Assembly (NCBI RefSeq): GCF_001667375.1 | Contig: NZ_LZIN01000019.1 | Coordinates: 62,001-126,000 of the forward strand | Reading direction: 5' to 3' | Length of the DNA: 64,000 nucleotides | Origin: Mycolicibacter sinensis | Lineage (GTDB): Bacteria > Actinomycetota > Actinomycetes > Mycobacteriales > Mycobacteriaceae | Shown: one piece after another, positions 19,922 through 31,054 of the stretch | Layout of the letters: the number at the start of each line of letters is the position of its first letter | Position numbering within the stretch: the first letter of the stretch is position 1 | Made by a program: the position numbers and the translations under genes | Notes under the pieces: model-generated | Seen by the model: only the letters and a program-made list of their open reading frames with translations | Database searches by the model: none | What the model was told of the DNA's origin: nothing

Positions 19922-21675
19922 ACAGACCGAGCGGAAACATCCAATCGGTCGAACCCGTCTCGCTGGTAGATCTCCACGCAGCTGGAACGGCGGATCTTGC
20001 CGCTGGTCGTGATCGGGATGGCGCCTTGGGGCACCAGAACCAGATCACCGACGGCCAGCCCATGCGCCTTCGACAGCGCGGCCGTGACCTTTCGCCGCAC
20101 CTCGTTCAGCCTGTCCAGGACCTCCTCGTCCGAGTCCCCCTTGTTCTTGAACTCGGCGATCGTAACAAGCTGCTCCGACCGGCTGTTGGGGACGGAGACC
20201 GCGGCGACACGCCCGCCGGTGATCTCCTGGACGGTGGCCTCGATGTCGTCCGGGTAATGGTTGCGCCCGTCGACGATCAGCAGGTCCTTGATCCGGCCGA
20301 CGATGTAGAGCTCGCCGCCGGAGATGACCCCGAGGTCGCCGGTCTTGAGCCACGGCCCCTGCGAGGTGCCGGGCGACGGGTCGGCCAGCTTGCCACTGAA
20401 GGTCGCCTCGGTTGCCGGCTGGTTGTGCCAGTAGCCGGCGGCGATATTGGGGCCACATGCCCAGATCTCGCCGACCTTGCCCTCCGGGTTCTCCGTCTGG
20501 GTGTCGGGGTCCACGATGCGAACCGTGCAGGCGCGCGGCACCCCGCAGCTGACCAGCTCGACACCGCCTTCGGGCCCGCTCGGCTCGGCCGACCCGTCCG
20601 CCAGCTTGGTGTAGTCGAAACGCGCGGTGGGCGGCGGGCTGCCCGGCGTGTTCGACGTCAGGTACACGGTGGCCTCGGCCAGTCCGTAACCGGGCCGCAG
20701 CGCCGCCGGGTTGAGGTTGAACTTGGCGAACCGGTCGGCGAGACGCCGCAGCGTGGCGGCGTGCACCCGCTCCGCGCCGAACGCGAAGGTGTGTACCCGT
20801 CCCAGGTCGAGCCCGGCCATGTCCTCGTCGGAGGTCCGCCGGACGGCCAACTCGTAGGCGAAGTTGGGCCCACCGGTGTAGGCGTTGGGATAGCTGGCCA
20901 CCAGCTGCATCCAGCGGGCCGGCTTGGCCAGGAAGGCCATCGGGCTGAAGAGCACCGCCTGGTGGCCGCCCACCAGCGGGAAGATGATGCCGCACATCAG
21001 GCCGAGGTCGTGATAGAAGGGCAGCCACGCCACCAGGGTGGTGTCGGCCGGCACCGTCCCACCGATGTCCTCGAACGTGTCGGCGATCATCTGCCGCATG
21101 TTCTCGATCGCGTTCTGATGCCCGACCATGACCCCGGCGGGGGTCCGGGTCGACCCGGAGGTGTACTGCAAAAACGCCGTCTTGGTGGGCGCCGTGGCGG
21201 TGGCCGTCAGCACCGGCTCCGAGTCGAGGTCCAAAGCGTCGACCTCGATCACCACCGGCGGTTTACCGCCAAGGTCACGAATCGAGTTCGCGATGTCGCC
21301 GACCGCCGCCGACGTGGTCAGGATCGCCGCCGGGGTGCAGTCGCGCAGTGCTGCCGTTACCCGCTCGTCGTGCGCCCCGAACATCGGCACGGGCAGCGGA
21401 ACGGCGATCATCCCCGCCTCTAGCGCGCCGTAGAACCCGACGATGTACTCCATGCTCTGCGGGGCCAGCAGCGCCACCCGGTCGCCCGGCGACGCGCAGG
21501 TCGCCAATTCGGCCGCCACCACCTGCGCGCGGTTGCGCAGCTGCGACCAGGTCAGGGTCTCGGGGTAGCCGGCCGGGTCGACGTCGAAGTCGATGAAGGT
21601 GTACGCAGGCGCATCCGGCTTCTCCCGGGCCCGGTCCGCCAGCAGTCCCGGGATGTGCGATTGACTGACCGCCAT
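19918..21675 (-). CDS. Fatty acyl-AMP ligase (FAAL), FadD26-like
   Basis: 585 aa, matching FadD26 (583 aa) over its length. It would activate a long-chain fatty acid as acyl-AMP and pass it to the N-terminal ACP of module B, starting the polyketide chain. Seen: the ATP-binding loop YTSGSTRTPAGV (about 160–172), LPFYHDLGL, the GYGLAEATVYL core, the adenylate-domain motif GDLGVISGGELYIVGRIKD followed by DGRNHYPDDIE, and the C-terminal TTSGKIRRSSC with the catalytic Lys. Start chosen: ATG at 21675, which has AAGGAG 11 nt upstream and begins MAVSQSHIPGLL like its family; a 41-residue upstream extension is possible but has no counterpart. It ends 39 nt before the TTG of module A, so it is the first gene of the PKS operon. 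Confidence 0.93.
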   Translation of the reverse strand: MAVSQSHIPGLLADRAREKPDAPAYTFIDFDVDPAGYPETLTWSQLRNRAQVVAAELATCASPGDRVALLAPQSMEYIVGFYGALEAGMIAVPLPVPMFGAHDERVTAALRDCTPAAILTTSAAVGDIANSIRDLGGKPPVVIEVDALDLDSEPVLTATATAPTKTAFLQYTSGSTRTPAGVMVGHQNAIENMRQMIADTFEDIGGTVPADTTLVAWLPFYHDLGLMCGIIFPLVGGHQAVLFSPMAFLAKPARWMQLVASYPNAYTGGPNFAYELAVRRTSDEDMAGLDLGRVHTFAFGAERVHAATLRRLADRFAKFNLNPAALRPGYGLAEATVYLTSNTPGSPPPTARFDYTKLADGSAEPSGPEGGVELVSCGVPRACTVRIVDPDTQTENPEGKVGEIWACGPNIAAGYWHNQPATEATFSGKLADPSPGTSQGPWLKTGDLGVISGGELYIVGRIKDLLIVDGRNHYPDDIEATVQEITGGRVAAVSVPNSRSEQLVTIAEFKNKGDSDEEVLDRLNEVRRKVTAALSKAHGLAVGDLVLVPQGAIPITTSGKIRRSSCVEIYQRDGFDRLDVSARSV

Positions 21676-21898
21676 TGCGATGTTTTCTCCTTGTGATGTC
21701 AAGTCCGCGTACCTCAACCGCTGAAGCACGTCGTCCCCGTCGGGATGTGTCACGCCTGTGGTCCAGCCGGACGGTTTGGCTGTGCGGTGTGGCTGCACAG
21801 CGGAGGGATATGCAATTGGATGAGTGACATGTGGGATGCCTCCCGGCGTGGGGTCAGGTTCGGTGGCGCTGGTGCCCGACCTGTTTCAGCTGCGTGCT

Positions 21899-22069
21899 TC
21901 AGCCTTGCCCGGGGCCGCTTGCCCGCCATGTCGGATCAAATGTCGGGGCGGGTACATCCAGGCGCCGAGATCGCGCGGCCGGGGCAGCCGGCGCGGGGGA
22001 TTCGACCATCGACACGGGTACCCCTTCTGGGTGTTTGGACCTTGGCAAAAACTCCTCGGACCCCGACAT
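21899..22069 (-). CDS. Possible small protein in the PKS leader (56 aa)
   Basis: ATG at 22069, stop TGA at 21901–21899. A perfect AGGAGG (22087–22082) lies 12 nt before the ATG, a little far. The peptide (MSGSEEFLPRSKHPEGV... ending RASGPGQG) is Pro/Ala/Arg-rich and I do not recognise it. About two thirds of third positions are G or C, lower than in the neighbouring genes, which argues against a conserved protein. It could be a leader peptide, a decayed gene corresponding to M. tuberculosis Rv2929, or chance. Confidence 0.25.
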   Translation of the reverse strand: MSGSEEFLPRSKHPEGVPVSMVESPAPAAPAARSRRLDVPAPTFDPTWRASGPGQG

Positions 22070-22081
22070 CCCAGGCGTTTT

Positions 22082-22094
22082 CCTCCTGCGGAGG
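22082..22094 (-). promoter_or_regulatory. Short hairpin covering an AGGAGG ribosome site
   Basis: CCTCC-GCA-GGAGG is a perfect 5-bp stem whose 3' arm is the AGGAGG preceding the small ORF at 22069. If the ORF is translated, this stem could limit access to its ribosome site. Confidence 0.3.
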
Positions 22095-22247
22095 CTACCA
22101 CGTATGCCCTGTTGACCGGGAATTTATGAGTCTCCTACCGGGCGCACGGAGCAGATCCGGCATACTAGCCCAGGAATCGTCCCTAGCACCAGGGGTCACA
22201 CCGGCACCAACAGGAATTTCACAGGCTGAGGGGCGTCGCAGCCGGTG

Positions 22248-22967
22248 TCATCCCCGGCAGTAAACCGCCAGTTTCTCCTCGATATCGCCGACGAGTTCGG
22301 GCAGATGATCGTTGAGGTAGAAGTGATGACCGGGCGCGGTGAAGGTCCGAACGCTGAACTCGGCGGTGGTGCGCTCGCCCCACGGGGCAACTTTGTCGGC
22401 GGTGGCGACGCCGTCCTCGTCACCGCGGAAGGCGACGATCGGGCAGGACACTCGCGCCTCCGGTGGACAGTCGTAGTTGGCGATCGCTTTCAACCCGCGC
22501 AGCGTCGGGAGGATCTTCGCCGCGAATTCCTCGTTCTCCAGGAACTCCGGATTGACCCCGGTCATCTGACTGACCGCCTCGAGCAGGTTCCGATCGGAGT
22601 CGCCGATGTTGTCAAATCCCGCCCGCCCGGGCGCGCCCGCCGCGGACACGAACAGCGCAGCGATCGCCTTGCCGTCCGCCTCGAACCGGCGGGCCACCTC
22701 GAAGGCCAGCAGGGCGCCCATGCTGTGCCCGAAGAAGGCGGCCGGTCCGTCGGTGGGCGAGGGCAGTTTGTCGCAGACCCGGTCGGCGAGGTCCTCGATG
22801 CTGGTGAACGCGCCGAGGTCGTGGTTACCGCCTTTCCCCGGGTACTGCACACCGATGCGTTTGACGTCGGTGACAAACGCTTTGGAGAACGGAACGTAGT
22901 ACTGCGGCGATCCGCCGGCGTGCGGGAAGATGTAAAGCTTCGGAGTACGGTCTGTCACTCCGGACAC
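22248..22967 (-). CDS. Type II thioesterase, TesA-like
   Basis: 239 aa alpha/beta hydrolase of the TesA/GrsT family, which releases or edits chains on the PKS. Seen: the N-terminal YIFPHAGGSPQYY, the nucleophile elbow GHSMGA (Ser about 97), the Asp in FRGDEDGVA (about 190) and the catalytic His in APGHHFYLNDHLPEL (about 218). The order thioesterase–FAAL–PKS matches tesA–fadD26–ppsA of the PDIM locus, so a role in unloading or editing this line is likely. GTG start at 22967; a second GTG three codons later is possible. It begins 33 nt after the lipL stop in the same direction and may share its transcript. A 572-nt gap separates it from the FAAL gene. Confidence 0.9.
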   Translation of the reverse strand: MSGVTDRTPKLYIFPHAGGSPQYYVPFSKAFVTDVKRIGVQYPGKGGNHDLGAFTSIEDLADRVCDKLPSPTDGPAAFFGHSMGALLAFEVARRFEADGKAIAALFVSAAGAPGRAGFDNIGDSDRNLLEAVSQMTGVNPEFLENEEFAAKILPTLRGLKAIANYDCPPEARVSCPIVAFRGDEDGVATADKVAPWGERTTAEFSVRTFTAPGHHFYLNDHLPELVGDIEEKLAVYCRG

Positions 22968-23000
22968 CCTAGTGGGAACCGGGGGGCCCGGCGGGGACGG

Positions 23001-24266
23001 TTACCCGGTTGCGGCGTCGCGCTCGGCGAACGGCGCCCCGAGCAGCGGGACGGGGTGGAACCCGTGCCGGCGGCCCTGGGCGACGCCCCGGCGGATCAGC
23101 GCGGCCGTCCCGACGAAGCCGGCATGGTCGAGCGCCACGAACGGGGTCAGCAGCCGGTTGTGGACGAATCCGAACGCCAGCCCGGATGCCGGGTCGGCCC
23201 AACCCAGCGAGCCGCCCAGCCCGACGTGGCCGAAGCCCGGCAGCACCGGGCCGAACGGGACCGCGTGGTACCCCAGGTGGAATGCCAGCGGAACCCCGAT
23301 GGTGCGGTCCAGTTCCATGCGGTGCCGGCCGGTGAGGCCGCTTACCAACCGCCGGGACAGGAACTGGGTTCCGTCGATCTGCCCGCCGTTGGCCAGTGCG
23401 CCGTAGAGACGGGCCAATCCGCGTGCGGTGGCGACACCGTTGATGGCGGCGGCCTCGGTGTCCAGGAAGGGGGTGTCGCCGCGTAAGGTGCCCATCACAC
23501 CGGGAAAGTAGATGGCGCCGAAGCCGCCGTACGGCAACATCGCGGCCGCCCTGGTCGCCAGCAGCTCCGCGAGCCGGTTGCCGCGGTCGCGTTGCGGCAT
23601 GATGATTTCCGCGGCGACGGTCGGCGCGCCGGCGGGTGGCCGGCCCAGGTGCAGGCCGTCGGTGTTCAACGGGGCGGCCAGCTCGGAGCGGAACAGATCG
23701 CGCATGCCGGTGCCGGTGACGGCCCGGGCCAGCCCCGACATGAGCCAGCCGTAGGTCAGCGCGTGGTAGGCGGGCTTTCCGAACTCGCGTCCCGGCGCCG
23801 CGGCGGCCATCCGCGCTTCCATGGTCACGTGGTCCAGCAGGTCTGCCCGGCTGGCTCCGTGCAGGTGGGTCAGCCCCACCCGGTGGTCCAGCAGCTGCCG
23901 GACGGTGATCGCGGCCTTGCCGCGGGCGCCGAACTCCGGCCAATACTGCGCCACCGGGGCGTCGTAGTCGACGAGGCCCCGGTCGACCAGCCGATGGATG
24001 ACCGTCGACGCCGCGCCCTTGGTCGCCGAGAACACCATGGCGCCGGTGTCGGCCGACCACGGCACCCGGCCGGCCCGGTCCGACCATCCGGTCCACACGT
24101 CGACGACGGGCCGGCCGTCCAGGTACACCGCCAGCGCGCCGCCGCCGTAGCGGCGGCCGGGGAACATCGCGGCGAAGGCGCGCACGGCGCAGCCGAAGTT
24201 AGGGTCAGCCGCGCCGTGCACATTCGCCGGAAGCATCGTCCGGCGACCGTCGAAATGCTCCGTCAT
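23001..24266 (-). CDS. lipL: Beta-lactamase-fold esterase/lipase, LipL-like
   Basis: 421 aa serine hydrolase of the beta-lactamase/class C PBP fold used as an esterase; LipL (Rv1497, about 429 aa) occupies this place in M. tuberculosis. Seen: SATKG (SxxK nucleophile, about 80), a Tyr in the ALTYGW segment (about 173) as candidate second catalytic residue, and a C-terminal GHVGLGGSLGWADP (about 360) in place of the HTG/KTG box. Start chosen: ATG at 24266 (MTEHFDGRRTML); the frame is open 21 codons further upstream but would reach into the intergenic gap. Esterase function is inferred from the family. Confidence 0.88.
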   Translation of the reverse strand: MTEHFDGRRTMLPANVHGAADPNFGCAVRAFAAMFPGRRYGGGALAVYLDGRPVVDVWTGWSDRAGRVPWSADTGAMVFSATKGAASTVIHRLVDRGLVDYDAPVAQYWPEFGARGKAAITVRQLLDHRVGLTHLHGASRADLLDHVTMEARMAAAAPGREFGKPAYHALTYGWLMSGLARAVTGTGMRDLFRSELAAPLNTDGLHLGRPPAGAPTVAAEIIMPQRDRGNRLAELLATRAAAMLPYGGFGAIYFPGVMGTLRGDTPFLDTEAAAINGVATARGLARLYGALANGGQIDGTQFLSRRLVSGLTGRHRMELDRTIGVPLAFHLGYHAVPFGPVLPGFGHVGLGGSLGWADPASGLAFGFVHNRLLTPFVALDHAGFVGTAALIRRGVAQGRRHGFHPVPLLGAPFAERDAATG

Positions 24267-24325
24267 GGTGGGCAATCTACCGTGTGACCGGCGCAGATAA
24301 GTTGTGTTACTGCACCGGTTCGGTA

Positions 24326-25321
24326 TCAACCCGGCGGCGCGAAGATCGCCGTCAAAATTTGCTGGGCAGCCAGCGCAGGCGTCAGCTCGCCACTAAGCAC
24401 CTGCTGTTCGAGCTCGACGCGAAGCTCGCGCACGGCCGGACCCGACAGCGCCCGCTCCAGCACCGCGTCGGCGACCAGTTGGCGGGTCCAGTCCACCTGC
24501 TGAGCACGCCGCCTGGTGTCGAATTCACCCGCGTCGATCAGCGTCTGGCGGTGCCGCTCCACGGTCTCCCAGAACTCCGACAGTCCGGTGCCCTCGACCG
24601 CACTCATTGTCAAAACCGGTGGCCGCCATAAGGTTTCACGGGGATAGATGAGCCGGACTGCGGCGGACAGCTCCCGCGCGGCGACCCGCGCCTCAGCCAG
24701 ATGCTCGCCATCCGCCTTATTGACCACGATGACGTCGGCCAGTTCCAGCACGCCCTTTTTGATGCCCTGCAACTGATCGCCGGTGCGGGCCAGGGTCAAG
24801 AAGACGAAGGTGTCGACCATGTTGGCCACCGTCACCTCGGACTGGCCGACACCGACGGTCTCGATCAGGATCACGTCGAAGCCGGCGGCCTCCAGCAGCA
24901 CCACCGTCTCGCGGGTGGCCCGGGCGACTCCGCCCAGGGTGCCCGACGTCGGCGATGGCCGGATGTAGGCGTCCGGATGGGCGGCCAGCCGCTGCATCCG
25001 GGTCTTGTCACCCAGGATCGAACCGCCGGTACGGGTCGACGACGGGTCGACGGCCAGCACCGCCACCCGGTGCCCGTGCTCGATGAGGTGCATGCCGAGC
25101 GCCTCGATGGTGGTCGATTTGCCGACGCCGGGAACGCCGGTGATGCCGACTCGCCGGGCCCCCCCGGCGACCGGCAACAGCTCCAGCAGCAACTCCTGGG
25201 CCTGTTGGCGGTGGTCGGCGCGGGTCGACTCGACCAGGGTGATGGCCCGCGGCAGCACCGAGCGATCACCGGAGCGCACCGCCGCCGCCAATTCGGCGAC
25301 GGTGTCAATGTTGGCGGCCAT
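24326..25321 (-). CDS. meaB: Methylmalonyl-CoA mutase-associated GTPase MeaB
   Basis: 331 aa G3E-type P-loop GTPase, the chaperone that guards cobalamin loading of methylmalonyl-CoA mutase. Seen: Walker A GVPGVGKST (about 60–68), the DPSS(S/T)RTGGSILGDKTRM segment, Switch/Walker B ETVGVGQSE and the base-specificity motif NKAD (about 200). Its ATG directly follows the mutB TAA, with no intervening base, so it is co-expressed with mutAB. It corresponds to Rv1496 (once called argK). In M. tuberculosis mazEF4 separates it from mutB; here nothing does. Confidence 0.96.
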   Translation of the reverse strand: MAANIDTVAELAAAVRSGDRSVLPRAITLVESTRADHRQQAQELLLELLPVAGGARRVGITGVPGVGKSTTIEALGMHLIEHGHRVAVLAVDPSSTRTGGSILGDKTRMQRLAAHPDAYIRPSPTSGTLGGVARATRETVVLLEAAGFDVILIETVGVGQSEVTVANMVDTFVFLTLARTGDQLQGIKKGVLELADVIVVNKADGEHLAEARVAARELSAAVRLIYPRETLWRPPVLTMSAVEGTGLSEFWETVERHRQTLIDAGEFDTRRRAQQVDWTRQLVADAVLERALSGPAVRELRVELEQQVLSGELTPALAAQQILTAIFAPPG

Positions 25322-27613
<2,292 letters not shown>

Positions 27614-27618
27614 GGTTC

Positions 27619-29532
27619 TCAGGCCCCCAATCGGGTGAGTAAGTCCGACAACGCCTGCACCGCATCGATTTTCATGGTCAGGTAGTCGTCTGGCTTGGGA
27701 TCGGTGTCGGGGTTGCCGGCCAGCGCTTTGGCCGGCCCCGCCAGGTAGACCCGGTCGATTCCGGCGTCCCGCGCCGCTGCGATGACCGCGGCCGCTTCGG
27801 CGCCGTAACGGGCGTCGCTGCCGCACAGCACCGCCACCCCTGAGCCGGCCTCGGCCACCGCCGCGGCGACCTGCTCGGCGTCGACCGTGCCGGGGTTGAC
27901 CACCGCGATGCCGCCGGAGGCCAGCAGGTTGGCCGCGAAAGTGGTCCGGATGTTGTGTTCGGCCATCGGTCCCAACGGCAGCAGCAGCGCCTGCGGCCGG
28001 GAACCGGTGCGCGCCAGGTAGGCGTCGGAGCGGTCGCGCAAGGCCTCGAACTGCGCCGCGTAGCGCCGCAATCCGGCCGGCACCGACGGGTCGGCCGGGC
28101 CGGTGGGCACAGCCAGCGGAGGCTCGTCCAGGTTCGGGTACTCGTTGACCCCGGTGATCGCGCTGCGCCGGTGCGCGATGTCGTCGGCGCGGGCGGCGGC
28201 GACCTCGGCGATCCGCTCGGCGATGTGGTCCCAGGCGGCCTCGAAACCGCCGAGTGCTGCACGCTTTTCGAGCTGCTGGAACTGCCGCCAGGCCTGCTGC
28301 GCCAACTGTTCGGTGAGGTCTTCGACGAACCACGATCCCCCGGCCGGGTCCAGCACCCGGCCCAGATGCGACTCCTCCAGCAGCAACAACTGGGTGTTGC
28401 GCGCGATGCGCCGGGCGAACGTGGCCGAGGCTCCCGGCTGACCGCCGGGAATGGCGGCGTCGAAGGGCCGCACCAGCACGGTGTCGGCGCCGCCCACACC
28501 GGCTCCGAACGCGGCCAGCGTGGTGCGCAGCATGTTCACCCACGGGTCCCGCTGGGTCATCATCGCCAGTGACGTCTCGGCGTGGACGACGGCGCCGCCG
28601 GACTCCGGCGCTCCGGCCACCTCGGCCACCCGCGCCCACAGCCGGCGCGCCGCCCGGATCTTGGCGATCGTCATGAACTGGTCGTCGTCAACGGCGAGCC
28701 GGAAGCTGATCTGGCGGGCCGCATCGGCGACCGACAGGCCGGCGTCGGTGAGCAGCCGCAGGTAGGCCACGCCGGCGGCCAGCGCACCGGACAGCTCCTC
28801 GACCGCGCCGGCGCCCAGGTTGTGCAAGGCCGGGCCGTTGACGGCGATCGCCCGCACCCCGCGCTGGCCGGCGGCGCGCGAGGCGGCCGCGATCACCTCG
28901 TCGATCGCCGGCGCCGGCCGGCCGGCCGGCGGTGAGGTCAGCGGGTCGGCGCCCAGGTCCACCGACAGGGTGGCGCGGTTATCCGGGTCGAGGCCGTCGA
29001 CCAGCGCCAGCATCGCCTCGGCCGCGGTGGTGTAGTCGCCGGCACCGGCGCCGTCGACAAGCACCGGAACCAGTTGCAGGTAGACGTCGTCGAAGACGCC
29101 GCGCAGCTCGCCGGCCGGTACGCCGACCTCACCGACGCGCACGACCAGCGCGCTGACCCCTTCGGTCAGCGCACCCAGGACGGCGCCGTTGGTGTCGGAA
29201 CCCGACGCCATGCCGTTGGCCGGGAAGACCTCGGCGACCTTCCAGCCGGTGTTGACGTCACGCAGGGCGTCGGCGCCCCGCACGTAGGGCCAGTGGCCCG
29301 GCAGCGGGTGTTCCGGCAGCGCGTCGAAGGCGGTGTAGAGCGCCCGGATCGCGAAACCGTCCGGTCCCTGCACCGGGGTGTCCAACAGCCGCTCGGGCTC
29401 ACCGCCGGTCTCGGAGTCGATGTCGGCGGGCTCGCGGCGCGAGCTCTTGGCCAGCACCCCGGCCACCGCGGCACGCCAGCGGGCGCGGGCCTGCTCCATG
29501 TCGCCGGGTTCGGCGGACACGTCGATGGACAC
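27619..29532 (-). CDS. mutA: Methylmalonyl-CoA mutase small (beta) subunit MutA
   Basis: 637 aa partner of MutB with the same barrel fold but no DxHxxG cobalamin motif, as expected for the non-catalytic subunit. Seen: the central [19 protein letters not shown] segment that parallels MutB, and a degenerate C-terminal domain. GTG start at 29532, with AGGAG 8 nt upstream, makes this the first gene of mutA-mutB-meaB. The gap of 165 nt to the divergent gene at 29698 should hold both promoters. Confidence 0.96.
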   Translation of the reverse strand: MSIDVSAEPGDMEQARARWRAAVAGVLAKSSRREPADIDSETGGEPERLLDTPVQGPDGFAIRALYTAFDALPEHPLPGHWPYVRGADALRDVNTGWKVAEVFPANGMASGSDTNGAVLGALTEGVSALVVRVGEVGVPAGELRGVFDDVYLQLVPVLVDGAGAGDYTTAAEAMLALVDGLDPDNRATLSVDLGADPLTSPPAGRPAPAIDEVIAAASRAAGQRGVRAIAVNGPALHNLGAGAVEELSGALAAGVAYLRLLTDAGLSVADAARQISFRLAVDDDQFMTIAKIRAARRLWARVAEVAGAPESGGAVVHAETSLAMMTQRDPWVNMLRTTLAAFGAGVGGADTVLVRPFDAAIPGGQPGASATFARRIARNTQLLLLEESHLGRVLDPAGGSWFVEDLTEQLAQQAWRQFQQLEKRAALGGFEAAWDHIAERIAEVAAARADDIAHRRSAITGVNEYPNLDEPPLAVPTGPADPSVPAGLRRYAAQFEALRDRSDAYLARTGSRPQALLLPLGPMAEHNIRTTFAANLLASGGIAVVNPGTVDAEQVAAAVAEAGSGVAVLCGSDARYGAEAAAVIAAARDAGIDRVYLAGPAKALAGNPDTDPKPDDYLTMKIDAVQALSDLLTRLGA

Positions 29533-29697
29533 CGGCGGCTCCTATTGCTACTCATGGGTAACAGATGGATCGCTACCCGACACGTGTTAACCAGGCTAAA
29601 TGATGGTCCTGGGCGGGTGCGGCCGAGGTGCGCCGAGCGGCGAAACGCCCGCTACATGACACGTTGCGTTAACCCTCGGCCCGTAGCCTTGAGTCCC

Positions 29698-30450
29698 GTG
29701 ACGCCCGCCGCGACCCGACTCCCCGACGTGCTGCGTGGGGCATGGTCGGTGGTCCTCGGCACCGCGCGCCAGGTGGCGCTACGGCGGTTGGCGTTGACCA
29801 CCGCGGTGATCATCGCCCTGGTCGCGGTGGCGCTGCTGGTTCCGGTACCCAAGGCCGTGCAGTTGCGCGACTGGGCGCAGACGCTCGGCCCGTGGTTTCC
29901 GTTGGCGTTTCTGGCGGCGCACACCGTGGTCACCGTGTTCCCGTTTCCGCGGACCGCGTTCACCCTGGCCGCCGGGCTGCTGTTCGGGCCGTGGCTGGGC
30001 GTTGTGCTGGCGGTGGCGGCCAGTGCGCTCAGCGCTGTGGCCGTGCTGGTCCTGATGCGGGTGTTCGGCTGGCAGCTGAGCCGGGTGGTGCGCCATCCGC
30101 GGATGAATGCGCTGGACGCCCGGCTGCGTCAGCGCGGTTGGCCGGCGGTGGTGTCGCTGCGGCTGATTCCGGCCATCCCGTTCTCGGTGATCAACTATGC
30201 CGCCGGCGCGTCGGCGGTGCGGCTGGCGCCCTACGCGGCGGCCACCCTGATCGGGTTGCTGCCGGGCACCGCCGCGGTGGTGGTGCTGGGCGACGCCCTC
30301 ACCGGGCAGGTGAGCCCGCTGCTGTTCGCCGTGTCGGCGTGCACCGCCGCCGTCGGGGTCGCGCTGCTGGTCTACGAGGTGCGCACCCACCGCCGCCACC
30401 CGGTCGCTGCCCTGCCCGCGGTGACCGTGGAGCCGGCGGTAACCTGCTGA
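29698..30450 (+). CDS. DedA/TVP38-type (SNARE-associated) membrane protein
   Basis: 250 aa integral membrane protein, close in length to Rv1491c (252 aa), which lies beside mutA in M. tuberculosis. About five hydrophobic segments are visible, with the family motifs FPFPRTAFTLAAGLLFG (about 80–97) and LRLIPAIPFSVINYAAG (about 155–172). DedA-family proteins are thought to move lipids across membranes; the substrate here is unknown. Start is uncertain: GTG at 29698 gives the family length, while ATG at 29656 would add 14 residues. It ends 2 nt before the next gene. Confidence 0.85.
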   Translation: MTPAATRLPDVLRGAWSVVLGTARQVALRRLALTTAVIIALVAVALLVPVPKAVQLRDWAQTLGPWFPLAFLAAHTVVTVFPFPRTAFTLAAGLLFGPWLGVVLAVAASALSAVAVLVLMRVFGWQLSRVVRHPRMNALDARLRQRGWPAVVSLRLIPAIPFSVINYAAGASAVRLAPYAAATLIGLLPGTAAVVVLGDALTGQVSPLLFAVSACTAAVGVALLVYEVRTHRRHPVAALPAVTVEPAVTC

Positions 30451-30452
30451 CT

Positions 30453-30923
30453 ATGTCCGTCCTGGCCGGCGTCGCGAGTCGACTATTGCGGTCACGGCGG
30501 TTGACGCGAGCCCCGATCTGGCTGTATCGGGCACGTCTTGGCGGGTTGTTCGGCGGGCGGTTGCTGATGCTCGAACACCTCGGACGCAAGAGCGGCGCCG
30601 TTCGCCGGGTCGTTCTGGAAGTGATCGATCGGCCCGGCGCCGACCGCTACATCGTCGCGTCGGGTTTCGGCGACCGCGCCCAATGGTTCCGCAATATCAC
30701 CGCCAATCCGCGGGTCCGGGTCTACGCCGGCAGCCGGCGCCCGGCGCCGGCCACCGCCCGGGTGCTCGATCAGCGGGAAGCGGACCGCGTGCTGGGTGAC
30801 TACATCGCCCGCCATCCGCGCACCTGGGAACAGTTCAGCGCGGTGCTCGGGCAGACCCTGGGTGAGCCGGTGACCGCCACCGGCACGGCGCTGCCGATGG
30901 TCGAGCTGCGGCTGGCGGGCTAA
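30453..30923 (+). CDS. Deazaflavin (F420)-dependent nitroreductase-family protein
   Basis: 156 aa of the DDN/split-barrel family that binds F420H2 and reduces quinones or nitro compounds. Seen: LEHLGRKSGAVRRVVLEV (about 40–57), YIVASGFGDRAQWFRNI (about 68–84) and NPRVRVYAG, the usual layout of the family. ATG at 30453 follows the DedA stop by 2 nt, so the two are co-transcribed. The electron acceptor cannot be told from sequence. Confidence 0.85.
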   Translation: MSVLAGVASRLLRSRRLTRAPIWLYRARLGGLFGGRLLMLEHLGRKSGAVRRVVLEVIDRPGADRYIVASGFGDRAQWFRNITANPRVRVYAGSRRPAPATARVLDQREADRVLGDYIARHPRTWEQFSAVLGQTLGEPVTATGTALPMVELRLAG

Positions 30924-31054
30924 CCGCCGCAACACAAAGGGCTGCTCAATCCGGCAACAATTCGGTGTACGGCGGTCCGCATATATCGAGGGAAACACCG
31001 CGCGCCGTTAAAGTCTTTTCCTACTGCCGTGTTCGAGTGAAGGGACCCGGATCA

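Larger units (their letters stand above)
21676..22247 (-). other. 572-nt gap between the thioesterase and FAAL genes: probable promoter/leader of the PKS operon
   Basis: The only stretch over 300 nt without a firm gene. It contains an 8-bp inverted repeat just after the thioesterase stop (22198–22205 with 22241–22248), a TAGTAT that could be a -10 box (22167–22162 on the minus strand), a short hairpin and a possible 56-codon ORF. In M. tuberculosis a small ORF (Rv2929) lies at the same place between tesA and fadD26. A 172-codon plus-strand ORF here (21745–22263) has no recognisable features and opposes the operon; I do not call it. Confidence 0.5.

Noticed and set aside
22081..22110. The CCTCC/GGAGG hairpin as an intrinsic terminator of the thioesterase gene
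   Set aside because: No U-run follows it on the minus strand, and the stem is only 5 bp.
21745..22263. A 172-codon plus-strand ORF in the leader of the PKS operon
   Set aside because: It opposes the operon, overlaps the thioesterase end, lacks a ribosome site and has no recognisable feature.
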